In this document: positions 8,945-16,044 of the stretch, in pieces | Numbering within the stretch: the stretch's first letter is position 1 | How the letters are laid out: each line of letters starts with the position of its first letter | Source: Candidatus Gallilactobacillus intestinavium | GTDB lineage: Bacteria > Bacillota > Bacilli > Lactobacillales > Lactobacillaceae | Reading direction: 5' to 3' | Length of the DNA stretch: 34,364 nt | Assembly (NCBI GenBank): GCA_017694665.1 | Contig: JADIMP010000035.1 | Span: 1-34,364, forward strand | Notes under the pieces: model-generated | The model's database searches: none | What the model was told of the DNA's origin: nothing | What the model saw: only the letters and a program-made list of their open reading frames with translations | Translations under genes and position numbers: made by a program

Positions 8945-8982
8945 ATTAAAAATATTATTTTAATTATCTACTAATCCCTTTA

Positions 8983-9975
8983 TTAATCAGATAAATGTAT
9001 AGAAGTACTATGCATAGCCATATTCTTTTCAGGATGTGTACTCTTAGCGATTTCTGTAATAGCAGTAATGGCTTCCCCGAAACCAGAGGCAATTAAATTA
9101 GCATTCCCCGGATGCGTGGAAGCATCACCAACCACATATATACCATTTACATTAGACTCCATATTAGAAGCTACCTTTATAGCTCTATGATCTTGTTCTA
9201 ACTGGACATTCCATTGATCTATCGTTCCTTTATTAGAAGTAAAACCATAATTAATTAAAACATCATCCACTAAAATATCTTTAGTTTCTTCTTCTCCAAT
9301 AACTTTTAAAGTTACCTTTAACTTACTATCTTTATTCGATAAATCAGTAATAATATATGGAGTTTCTATTTCAACTGACGAATCCTCTAATCTAGTTACA
9401 TTAAATGGTAATGCACGAAATGCATCTCTTCTATGCACTAAATAAACTTTGTTTGCATACTCAGAAGCTAATACTGCATTCTCTATAGCAGAATCACCAC
9501 CACCAGCTACTAAAACGACCTTATCTTTCAATTTATCTAATGATGGTAAGAAATACCACAGGTTTTTATTTTCAAATTGTTCAATATTATCTACTGCTAA
9601 TTTTCTTGGCGAAAATGATCCGTTACCAGTGGCTAATAAAACTTTTTTACAATAAAAATCTTTATTTTTGGTTTGCAAAATATAACCATCAGAATCTTCT
9701 TTAATATTAGTTACTGTCATATCGGTCATTATTTCAATTGGAAAATTATCTATTTGCTTTTGTAAATTATTAATTAAGTCTTTACCTTTAATCGAAGGAT
9801 AACCAGCAACATCTAAAATATCTTTTTCAGGATACAGTGCTTTTACCTGTCCGCCTAATTCTGACAACGATTCAACTAATAAAGCATTCAATTGATGTAA
9901 ACCAGCATAATATGCGGCAAACATACCTACTGGACCACCACCAACAATAATTAAATCATACTGTTTTAATTCCAT
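8983..9975 (-). CDS. Type-2 ferredoxin/flavodoxin--NADP(+) reductase (YumC-like)
   Basis: A 330-residue thioredoxin-reductase-fold flavoprotein. The FAD site is Gly-Gly-Gly-Pro-Val-Gly at 12-17. The NADPH site has Gly-Gly-Gly-Asp-Ser-Ala at 158-163 and a complete His-Arg-Arg-Asp-x-x-Arg-Ala at 181-188. A Val-Val-Gly-Asp-Ala FAD motif lies near the C-terminus. No Cys-x-x-Cys pair is present, which separates it from thioredoxin reductase and matches the YumC-type enzymes that exchange electrons between NADPH and ferredoxin or flavodoxin. An in-frame GTG/ATG series allows a longer reading (to 10002), but only the ATG at 9973-9975 has a strong site (GGGAGG, 5-10 bases upstream), so I choose that start. 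It follows the CopY-like repressor gene by 16 bases, so the two are probably cotranscribed. Confidence 0.88.
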   Translation of the reverse strand: MELKQYDLIIVGGGPVGMFAAYYAGLHQLNALLVESLSELGGQVKALYPEKDILDVAGYPSIKGKDLINNLQKQIDNFPIEIMTDMTVTNIKEDSDGYILQTKNKDFYCKKVLLATGNGSFSPRKLAVDNIEQFENKNLWYFLPSLDKLKDKVVLVAGGGDSAIENAVLASEYANKVYLVHRRDAFRALPFNVTRLEDSSVEIETPYIITDLSNKDSKLKVTLKVIGEEETKDILVDDVLINYGFTSNKGTIDQWNVQLEQDHRAIKVASNMESNVNGIYVVGDASTHPGNANLIASGFGEAITAITEIAKSTHPEKNMAMHSTSIHLSD

Positions 9976-9991
9976 GAAAACCTCCCTATAA

Positions 9992-10411
9992 TTAATCACC
10001 ACAGCAATTACTTAAACAATTACATGCTAATTCTTCTGGAGCAACTTTTAATTTATCATCTAATATTTTTTGTAAAGAAATAATATCTTGTTTACTTAAA
10101 TCAATTCTCTGAATTAAATTTAATAACGCTTTACCCGATTTTTTATGGCAAAGATGCGAAAACAAATCAAATAATGCATTATTCATAGCGGATTGTTCAG
10201 AAATAGTTGCTTTATATAAATAAGTTCTCCCTTTTGAACTTATTTGCAAAGCATCTTTTTTTACCAAACGTCTAATTAAAGTTTTTATTGTTGAAGACGA
10301 CCAATCCATTTTATTGCTTAAAACTTTTACTATTTTTGTACTAGATGTTTCTTTTAATGTCCATACTACACGCATGACCTCCCATTCAGCATCTGTTATT
10401 AAATCACTCAT
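9992..10411 (-). CDS. CopY/BlaI-family repressor with variant C-terminal cysteine motif
   Basis: A 139-residue winged-helix repressor of the BlaI/MecI/CopY family. The N-terminal domain (about 1-70) opens with Ile-Thr-Asp-Ala-Glu-Trp-Glu-Val-Met, diagnostic of the family. The C-terminus carries Cys130, Cys132, Cys136 and Cys137: Cys-x-Cys-x3-Cys-Cys. Classical CopY has Cys-x-Cys-x4-Cys-x-Cys, so metal binding is likely but the geometry differs; Cys88 is an extra cysteine. A longer frame begins at a GTG (10418-10420), but the ATG at 10409-10411 has the better-placed GAG(TGG) site. No copper ATPase or chaperone gene lies nearby; its partner is a flavodoxin/ferredoxin-NADP reductase. Repression of its own promoter is inferred from family habit. 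Confidence 0.8.
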   Translation of the reverse strand: MSDLITDAEWEVMRVVWTLKETSSTKIVKVLSNKMDWSSSTIKTLIRRLVKKDALQISSKGRTYLYKATISEQSAMNNALFDLFSHLCHKKSGKALLNLIQRIDLSKQDIISLQKILDDKLKVAPEELACNCLSNCCGD

Positions 10412-10488
10412 AAATACCACTCTTTCAAAATCCTCTAATATTAATCTATTATAATAAATTCTTTAATTTTTAAAAATCACGATCATTT

Positions 10489-10502
10489 ATGTTAAAAAAC
10501 AT
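10489..10502. promoter_or_regulatory. Small palindrome in the repressor/nucleoside hydrolase gap
   Basis: ATGTT-AAAA-AACAT is a perfect 5-bp inverted repeat in the divergent gap. It lies immediately upstream of a TATAAT box (10525-10530) that would serve the nucleoside hydrolase gene. It could be an operator for the adjacent repressor, but it does not match the CopY box TACAnnTGTA, and the region is so AT-rich that chance is possible. Confidence 0.25.
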
Positions 10503-10566
10503 TAATATTATTCTTTAATTGTTGTATAATTAAATTATGAAAACGCTTTATGTTTAGGAGAATATT

Positions 10567-11532
10567 ATGACTAAAAAAATTATTTTAGATCTTGATACTG
10601 GTGTAGACGATGCTTTAGCTCTCGCATATTCTGTAGCAACCCCTAAAGCGGAATTAATTGGTGTTTTAGCTTCATACGGAAATGTACTTACTGAAAAATC
10701 AGCAGAAAACAGTTTATCCTTATTGGAATTACTTAACCAAACTAATATTCCAGTTTTTCTAGGAGAAAAACATTCTTCTACTACTGACAATTTCGAAGTT
10801 ATGGAAATAAGTCAAAAAATTCATGGAAAAAACGGAGTCGGCAATGTTAATTTAACTCAGGCCAAGCGTCAACCAGAAAAAATGTCTGCTGTTGACTTTA
10901 TAATTGACGCTGCTCATAAATATAAAGATGATCTTATTCTTATACCTACTGGACCACAAACAAATTTAGACGCTGCTATAAAAAAAGACCCTTCAATAAC
11001 TAAACTTATTAAAAAAGTTTGCTTTATGGGTGGTGCGCTAACTGTTCCCGGAAACGTCACCGCGTTTACTGAAGCCAATATTTCACAAGACCCTGTCGCA
11101 GCTGACAATGTATGTCATAGTGGAATTCCTTTAACTATGGTTGGCTTAGATGTAACACTAAGAACACTATTAACAAAAAACGAAACAAAAAAGTGGCGCA
11201 ATTTAAACAACAACGTTGCAACTACTTATGCTGATATAACAGATTATTATATAGATGCATACTATGAATTAAATATTAATAAAAATGGATGTGCCTTACA
11301 TGATCCATTAACTGTTGCCATCGCATTAGATCCAAGTCATGTGCAATTTACTGCTCTTAACCTCAAGGTTACACACGACGATAAAGATAATCCAAGTGAC
11401 ATTGGGAGAACTATTGGTGATTTAGATAATTTAACAAAACCTACAAATACACGCGTTGCTATTAATTTAGATGCCAATTATTATCTTAATGATTTCATGG
11501 ACACTTTAACTACTTTATTTAAAAAGTTTTAA
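10567..11532 (+). CDS. Nucleoside hydrolase (IunH/Rih family)
   Basis: A 321-residue ribonucleoside hydrolase that cleaves the N-glycosidic bond of nucleosides to base and ribose. The N-terminal calcium-binding signature Asp-x-Asp-Thr-Gly-x-Asp-Asp is at 8-15. A mid-protein Met-Gly-Gly-Ala element and the late His-Asp-Pro (catalytic His in Ala-Leu-His-Asp-Pro-Leu) are present, and length is normal. Purine or pyrimidine preference cannot be read from the sequence. The start has a TTTAGGAGA site. It is followed 18 bases later by a terminator-like hairpin that overlaps the translation start of the next gene, an ECF S component. The combination suggests salvage of a nucleoside-linked compound, but that is inference. 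Confidence 0.92.
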   Translation: MTKKIILDLDTGVDDALALAYSVATPKAELIGVLASYGNVLTEKSAENSLSLLELLNQTNIPVFLGEKHSSTTDNFEVMEISQKIHGKNGVGNVNLTQAKRQPEKMSAVDFIIDAAHKYKDDLILIPTGPQTNLDAAIKKDPSITKLIKKVCFMGGALTVPGNVTAFTEANISQDPVAADNVCHSGIPLTMVGLDVTLRTLLTKNETKKWRNLNNNVATTYADITDYYIDAYYELNINKNGCALHDPLTVAIALDPSHVQFTALNLKVTHDDKDNPSDIGRTIGDLDNLTKPTNTRVAINLDANYYLNDFMDTLTTLFKKF

Positions 11533-11550
11533 TTACAAATAATTTATATT

Positions 11551-11585
11551 ATCCTCTTAGTATTGAAATATTGAGAGGATTTTTT
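11551..11585 (+). terminator. Terminator-like hairpin enclosing the next gene's ribosome-binding site
   Basis: A 30-base hairpin (11551-11580) pairs end to end: ATCCTCT with AGAGGAT, then two G-T wobbles and further A-T pairs up to a small loop, followed directly by TTTTTT (11580-11585). It has the full form of an intrinsic terminator for the nucleoside hydrolase gene. Its 3' arm is also the GAGAGGA ribosome-binding site of the S-component gene, whose ATG is at 11586, right after the T-run. Confidence 0.75.
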
Positions 11586-12173
11586 ATGCGCCAAAATAAA
11601 TTAAACAACAATGTTTTATTAACATTATTTGCAAGTATTATTGTTATTCAAATTTTGGTTCCTTTTTTAGGATACATTCCATTAGGAATGTCAATCATTG
11701 GAATTCAAATTTCTATTATTCAATTTACAGTAGCTCTTGCTGCTTTGCTATTAGGTCCAAAAGGTGGAGCTATTTTAGGAGGTATTTGGGGCCTTGTGTC
11801 GTTTGTTCATGCATGGACTTTAAACTACAGTATTGGAGCTATTATTTTTCGTAATCCCGTTATTGCTATTATCCCTAGAATACTTGTTGGACTAATTATA
11901 GGAATTTTATTTAAAAAGATTAAAAAAACCAATCCTGCTAGTTTAGCATTATATGGAGGCTTAGCATCATTTATTAATACATTATTTGTAACAATACTAA
12001 TTTATCTTTTCACCATCTTCTTTCACCTACCATTACATCATGAAAATAATTTACTATGGTGGATCCTTTCTTCACTAGTTGGTGTTAATGGTATTGCTGA
12101 AATTATCACTGGAATTATTATTTTTCCTATTATCGCAGGACCAATTATTAAACATTACTATCACATTAGTTAA
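11586..12173 (+). CDS. ECF transporter S component, PanT-like
   Basis: A 195-residue integral membrane protein with about six hydrophobic segments and the pattern of substrate-binding S components of energy-coupling-factor vitamin transporters. It has an N-terminal Pro-Phe-Leu-Gly-Tyr-Ile-Pro-Leu-Gly, then Leu-Leu-Gly-Pro-Lys-Gly-Gly-Ala and a Pro-Arg-Ile-Leu-Val-Gly element. These resemble the pantothenate-type PanT group; the substrate call is tentative and a nucleoside-derived vitamin cannot be excluded given the upstream hydrolase. No ATPase or T component is attached, so it probably uses a shared ECF module elsewhere. A TTG at 11571 gives a 5-residue-longer frame, but that codon lies inside the hairpin before the GAGAGGA site, so the ATG at 11586 is chosen. 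Confidence 0.75.
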   Translation: MRQNKLNNNVLLTLFASIIVIQILVPFLGYIPLGMSIIGIQISIIQFTVALAALLLGPKGGAILGGIWGLVSFVHAWTLNYSIGAIIFRNPVIAIIPRILVGLIIGILFKKIKKTNPASLALYGGLASFINTLFVTILIYLFTIFFHLPLHHENNLLWWILSSLVGVNGIAEIITGIIIFPIIAGPIIKHYYHIS

Positions 12174-12195
12174 GATAAGTATGATATTATTAATA

Positions 12196-12201
12196 TATAA
12201 T
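12196..12201 (+). promoter_or_regulatory. Candidate -10 box for the TPP-regulated ykoEDC transcript
   Basis: A perfect TATAAT lies about 20 bases before the P1 stem of the TPP riboswitch, the right place for a transcript starting just ahead of the aptamer. I see no convincing -35 hexamer 16-18 bases upstream. Confidence 0.4.
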
Positions 12202-12220
12202 TACAAATAAATTAACTATT

Positions 12221-12295
12221 AATATCTGGGGTGCTTATTATAGCTGAGAAATACCCATGAACCTGATTTGGTTAATACCAACGTAGGAAGATATT
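12221..12295 (+). promoter_or_regulatory. TPP (THI-box) riboswitch aptamer
   Basis: All hallmark elements are present in order. P1 is formed by AATATCT (12221-12227) with AGATATT (12289-12295). The core has GGGGTGC (12228-12234), CTGAGA (12244-12249), ACCC, then GAACCTGA (12259-12266), a GGTTAATACC stem-loop (12270-12279) and a closing CGTAGGAAG. It precedes a terminator and ykoEDC, so thiamine pyrophosphate binding should reduce expression of the transporter. Confidence 0.97.
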
Positions 12296-12298
12296 TTA

Positions 12299-12351
12299 AA
12301 GGCGCTAATTTCTTATAAGGTTCTAAACAATAAGAAATTAGCGCCTTTTTT
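12299..12351 (+). terminator. Riboswitch-controlled intrinsic terminator
   Basis: A 17-bp perfect stem (12299-12315 with 12331-12347), a 15-base loop and a T-run to 12351. It is the expression platform of the TPP riboswitch. The loop contains AGGTTC (12318-12323), complementary to GAACCT (12259-12264) of the aptamer core, a possible anti-terminating pairing in the ligand-free state. Confidence 0.92.
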
Positions 12352-12364
12352 AAGGGATTAAATA

Positions 12365-12928
12365 ATGAAAAAACAAAGCTGGAACGTCAAAAATATTATT
12401 TTATTAACTTTATCTTCAATTTTTCTAGGAACCATTTTTTTATTCACTAACTATATATACAATTTCATTTCTATGATATTAACTCCTAAAGGTTGGTCTC
12501 CATTAGCAAACGATCTTTTATTAGGAATTTGGATGATGGGTGGACCGCTTGCTGCAATATTAACTAAAAAAATATTTGCATCAACCTTAGGTGAAATATT
12601 ATCAGCAACAGTCGAAGCAATTTTAGGCGGACAATGGGGGCCTAGTACTCTTATTTCAGGTTTAGTTCAAGGATTAAGTTCAGAAGTGGGGTTTTTTATA
12701 TGCAAATATAAAAAATACAACTTATCAACATTATCAATAGCTGCTGTTACTGGAACAATTTTCACTTTTATTTTTGACTGGTTCAAAAATGGTTATTCAG
12801 CATACCCACTTCATATGTTAATTGTATTATTTGTAGTTCGTTTAATATCCATATGGTTTTTTAGTGCTTTCTTAGTGAATAAGATTAATATTCTTATTAT
12901 TAAGTCCCATATATTGAAAAGGAACTAA
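12365..12928 (+). CDS. ykoE: ECF transporter S component YkoE (thiamine/HMP)
   Basis: A 187-residue membrane protein with five to six hydrophobic segments. It shows the YkoE pattern: Gly-Ile-Trp-Met-Met-Gly-Gly-Pro-Leu-Ala-Ala around residue 57, a Gly-Glu-x3-Ala-x-Val-Glu-Ala stretch, Gly-Gly-Gln-Trp-Gly-Pro, then Gly-Leu-Ser-Ser-Glu-Val-Gly-Phe-Phe. YkoE proteins bind thiamine or its pyrimidine precursor HMP for ECF uptake. The upstream TPP riboswitch confirms the thiamine pathway. The start has an AAGGGA site. It is the first gene of ykoE-ykoD-ykoC; ykoF, present in Bacillus subtilis, is absent here. Confidence 0.92.
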   Translation: MKKQSWNVKNIILLTLSSIFLGTIFLFTNYIYNFISMILTPKGWSPLANDLLLGIWMMGGPLAAILTKKIFASTLGEILSATVEAILGGQWGPSTLISGLVQGLSSEVGFFICKYKKYNLSTLSIAAVTGTIFTFIFDWFKNGYSAYPLHMLIVLFVVRLISIWFFSAFLVNKINILIIKSHILKRN

Positions 12929-12930
12929 TT

Positions 12931-14337
12931 ATGGCCACCAATGAATTAACTATCAAAAATTTATCTTGTAAATATAATCAAAATACTATTTTTAAAAATC
13001 TAAATATTAATTTTAGTAATTCTTCATTGAATGTAGTAATTGGCGAAAATGGATCTGGAAAATCTACATTATTTAAATTTATGTGTGGTTTATTACCGAA
13101 TAATGCAAAATTTTCTGGAAACATATTTTTTAATGAAAAAGATATTTTAAATTTACCATCTAACGAATTAAGTAAATATTTAACATTGATGCTACAAGAC
13201 TCAGAACAACAATTTTCAATGGAAAATTTACAAAACGAATTAATTTTTACACTAGAAAACTTAGAATTATCTCCTGAAGAAATTAATAAGCGTATTTCTT
13301 GGGCTTTAAATATCACAAATAGTAAAGAATTATTAAATAAACCAATTCATCAATTATCTAATGGTGAAAAACAAAAAGCAGCTTTAACAGTGGCTTTAGC
13401 CATGCAATCAAAAGCCCTGTTATTAGATGAACCTTTTGCAAATGTTGATACTAAATCCCAAATAGAATTAATTAACAGACTAAACATAATTTCTAAAAAA
13501 TTAAATAAAATAGTTATAATTATTGATCATGATTTAACTAAATACACAAACATTGACAATATATACAGCATTGATAAAAAAAATAAAACCATAAAGATAT
13601 TATCTATAAAAGAAAAGAGGGATCTACTTAAACAAGAAACACATATTAAAAAAACACTTAGTATCCCTAATGCTGATGACCAAAATAATATTATATCTTT
13701 TAACAATTTTTCTATTGAACAACCTAAAAAATTGATTACAAAACAAAACTTATCCTTATTTGCTAATAAAATAACAGTAATAACTGGAAATAATGGTACT
13801 GGTAAAAGTACTTTTTTAAAGTCAATTATTAAAATGCATTCATATCAAGGAGAAATAACATATAAAAATAAAAATTTAAAAAATATCAATTTAAATAATT
13901 GGCTACTAACCACTAATTTAGTTTTTACAATTCCAGAACAGCAATTTTTACAAAATTCGTTAGCAGAAGAATTACAGCAAAATATAAAACTATCAAAAAA
14001 TAATTACTCTACAAAATTAATAGGCAAAATTTTAAAGGAACTAGATTTGATTCAAGAAATAAACAAACCTATTTATACATTAAGTATTGGACAACAAAAA
14101 AAAGCTCAAATAGCTAGCATGTTGTTTCTGCCACACAAAATAATATTATTAGACGAACCTTTTGCTAATTTAGATCCGCAATCCGTTAAAAAAACAATTA
14201 AATTAATAAATTATTTTAAAGAAGTTTATAAAAAAACATTTATTATTGTTTCGCATCAAACTAATTATATTAAAAATTACGTTGATTTACATATCAACTT
14301 AAAGGAGCAAAAACTATCTTATGTAGGTGAAATATGA
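12931..14337 (+). CDS. ykoD: ECF transporter double ATPase YkoD
   Basis: A 468-residue protein with two complete ABC ATPase domains in tandem. First domain: Walker A GENGSGKST at 38-46, Q-loop Gln89, signature LSNGE at 142-146, Walker B ending in Asp-Glu-Pro at 166-168, switch His200. Second domain: GNNGTGKST at 286-294, Pro-Glu-Gln-Gln-Phe Q-loop near 335-339, signature LSIGQ at 384-388, Asp-Glu-Pro at 408-410, His442. Both halves look catalytically complete. It energises thiamine/HMP uptake with YkoE and YkoC. It starts 2 bases after ykoE, with its AAAGGAA site inside the ykoE end, and overlaps ykoC by 4 bases (ATGA). Confidence 0.95.
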   Translation: MATNELTIKNLSCKYNQNTIFKNLNINFSNSSLNVVIGENGSGKSTLFKFMCGLLPNNAKFSGNIFFNEKDILNLPSNELSKYLTLMLQDSEQQFSMENLQNELIFTLENLELSPEEINKRISWALNITNSKELLNKPIHQLSNGEKQKAALTVALAMQSKALLLDEPFANVDTKSQIELINRLNIISKKLNKIVIIIDHDLTKYTNIDNIYSIDKKNKTIKILSIKEKRDLLKQETHIKKTLSIPNADDQNNIISFNNFSIEQPKKLITKQNLSLFANKITVITGNNGTGKSTFLKSIIKMHSYQGEITYKNKNLKNINLNNWLLTTNLVFTIPEQQFLQNSLAEELQQNIKLSKNNYSTKLIGKILKELDLIQEINKPIYTLSIGQQKKAQIASMLFLPHKIILLDEPFANLDPQSVKKTIKLINYFKEVYKKTFIIVSHQTNYIKNYVDLHINLKEQKLSYVGEI

Positions 14338-14984
14338 ACCCTAGTTTACTTTTAATTTTTATTTTATTAATAAGTATTGAATTATCATTTACAACAAAAA
14401 TATTATTCAATATTTTGGTTATTTTTGTTGGATTTTTAATGATTTTTAAACATAAACATAAACTAAAAACATTATTATTTTTTTTATTTTTTCCAATAAT
14501 TCCTGCATTTACCAGTTTTTGGTCTATTTATGTTAACAATAACCCACGCTTTGCGTTAGTTATGTTTACTCGTATTTATGCTTACATATCACTAGGAATC
14601 ATATTCTCAGGATTAATTAAAGATTACATTTTAGTTCTTAATTCATTAGAACAAAATTTACATATTCCAACGAAATTTATTTATGGAATACGATCAGCAT
14701 TAACTTTAGCTAAAAATGTCAAAGAGGAAGTAAAAACAATTAAATATAATGCTTTAATGCATGATTGTTCTCTTCATATTTGGTCACCAAAATTATTCTT
14801 TAAAGCAATTGTTTCTGCCATGAATTGGACAGACAAATTAAATGAAGCAATGAAATTACATGCTTTCAATGAAACCAGTAAAAGATCAATTTACAAACCA
14901 ATTAAAATCTTAAAAAAAGATTGGATTATTTTTACATTATTACTATCTATCTCTCAAATACTAATTTTCATAATTAATTATTAA
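14334..14984 (+). CDS. ykoC: ECF transporter T component YkoC
   Basis: A 216-residue transmembrane coupling protein with four N-terminal hydrophobic segments, a cytoplasmic coupling region (about 115-190) and one C-terminal segment. The coupling helices usually end in Ala-Arg-Gly-type motifs that contact the ATPases. Here the corresponding places read Ala-Leu-Met-His-Asp and Met-Lys-Leu-His-Ala-Phe, so the canonical Arg is not visible and the pair has diverged, as can happen in dedicated T components. Its start overlaps the ykoD stop (ATGA), implying translational coupling. Its 3' end overlaps the convergent hydrolase gene by 11 bases with no terminator between them. Confidence 0.88.
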   Translation: MNPSLLLIFILLISIELSFTTKILFNILVIFVGFLMIFKHKHKLKTLLFFLFFPIIPAFTSFWSIYVNNNPRFALVMFTRIYAYISLGIIFSGLIKDYILVLNSLEQNLHIPTKFIYGIRSALTLAKNVKEEVKTIKYNALMHDCSLHIWSPKLFFKAIVSAMNWTDKLNEAMKLHAFNETSKRSIYKPIKILKKDWIIFTLLLSISQILIFIINY

Positions 14985-15915
14985 AAAAATATTGTTTTAA
15001 AAAATTATTTATATGTTGTTGATATACATAAGGATTATGTTTAAATGAACCAGCATGTTTAGCTCCTGGTACTATCCATAATTCTTTTGGTTTATTAGCT
15101 GCTCTATATAAAGCTCTTCCCATCCAAGTAGGTACAAAAGTATCTTTACTACCATGAATAATCAATATGGGACGATGATTTTTCTTTATTTGCTTAATTG
15201 CGCTAGCTTGTTGGTAACTATAACCAGCTAAAACTTTACTTATTTCGCTAACCATAGGAACAAAGGGCCATTGAGGTAAATGATACATTTGTTTAGCTTG
15301 ATAGGTTATTTCATCATAAACAGAAGTATAACCACAATCGGCGATATATGCTTTGACTTGTTTAGGAACACGCTCTCCACTTGTCATAATAGTTGTTGCT
15401 CCTCCCATAGAAACACCAAACATTAAAATTTTGGAGCTTTTACCATTATGTTGAATAACTTTATGAATCCAATCTAAATAATCTTTACGATCCAACCATC
15501 CATAACCTATGTATTTTCCTTGAGATTGTCCACTAGCACGATCATCAGGAATTAACACATTAAATCCTAAATCATGAAACATGGTTCCATAAGAAAACAT
15601 ACTCTTTTTACTTCCTGAAAAACCATGAACTATAACAACAGTATTATTTGTCTTTTGTTTAGCTGGTAAATAATCCGCGTCTAATCGTAAATTTCCTGGT
15701 TCCCCTATTTCATACCAGTGTTGCTTGTTTTGTTTATTAAACCATTGATAATCTTTATATACTTGTCCCTTACCAAGACTATTATTTATAAAACTTTTAT
15801 GACTACGAACTTCAGCTACATGAAAAAAATAATAACTACTACTAACAAAAATAACTAAAATTATGGATAAAGTAACAACAAAATACTTTACTATTTTTAA
15901 AATCTTCTTTTTCAT
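14974..15915 (-). CDS. Membrane-anchored alpha/beta hydrolase (esterase-like)
   Basis: A protein of 313 residues from the chosen start, with an N-terminal hydrophobic anchor (about 8-28) and an outside-facing alpha/beta-hydrolase domain. Visible elements are the oxyanion-side His-Gly-Phe-Ser-Gly, the nucleophile elbow Gly-Val-Ser-Met-Gly-Gly, Asp in His-Gly-Ser-Lys-Asp-Thr-Phe-Val-Pro and a late His in Ala-Lys-His-Ala-Gly. This matches the common Lactobacillales family of secreted or surface serine hydrolases (BAAT/dienelactone-hydrolase-like); substrate unknown. A longer frame begins at an ATG (15934-15936) without ribosome-binding site. The ATG at 15913-15915 has CGGGG upstream, so it is preferred. 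Two GTATAC palindromes sit just upstream, suggesting repressor control. Confidence 0.87.
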   Translation of the reverse strand: MKKKILKIVKYFVVTLSIILVIFVSSSYYFFHVAEVRSHKSFINNSLGKGQVYKDYQWFNKQNKQHWYEIGEPGNLRLDADYLPAKQKTNNTVVIVHGFSGSKKSMFSYGTMFHDLGFNVLIPDDRASGQSQGKYIGYGWLDRKDYLDWIHKVIQHNGKSSKILMFGVSMGGATTIMTSGERVPKQVKAYIADCGYTSVYDEITYQAKQMYHLPQWPFVPMVSEISKVLAGYSYQQASAIKQIKKNHRPILIIHGSKDTFVPTWMGRALYRAANKPKELWIVPGAKHAGSFKHNPYVYQQHINNFLKQYFFNN

Positions 15916-15927
15916 AATTGTTAACCC

Positions 15928-15951
15928 CGTATACATTTACATTCGTATACG
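15928..15951 (-). promoter_or_regulatory. Tandem GTATAC palindromes upstream of the hydrolase gene
   Basis: CGTATAC (15928-15934) and CGTATACG (15944-15951) are two copies of a palindromic core centred 16 bases apart. On the minus strand they overlap a plausible promoter (TTGCTA, 17 bases, TAACGT) and lie directly before the ribosome-binding site. This is the layout of a repressor operator, for example of a TetR-type dimer pair; no regulator gene is adjacent. Confidence 0.4.
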
Positions 15952-16007
15952 TTACTCTTTTTAATCTCCATTAGCAATATTTTTATAAATTAATTTTTAA
16001 AACAAGC

Positions 16008-16013
16008 TATAAT
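16008..16013 (+). promoter_or_regulatory. Candidate -10 box of pepF
   Basis: A perfect TATAAT about 32 bases before the pepF start. No good -35 hexamer is visible in this AT-rich gap, so the call is weak. Confidence 0.35.
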
Positions 16014-16044
16014 AAGACTAAGTATTTTTATAAAAGGAGTTACT

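Noticed and set aside
8983..9975. Calling the reductase after the CopY-like gene a thioredoxin reductase
   Set aside because: It lacks the Cys-x-x-Cys redox pair and keeps the YumC-type layout, so type-2 ferredoxin/flavodoxin-NADP reductase fits better.
10421..10566. CopY box in the repressor/nucleoside hydrolase gap
   Set aside because: I searched both strands for TACAnnTGTA and near variants and saw none; only an AT-rich palindrome is present.
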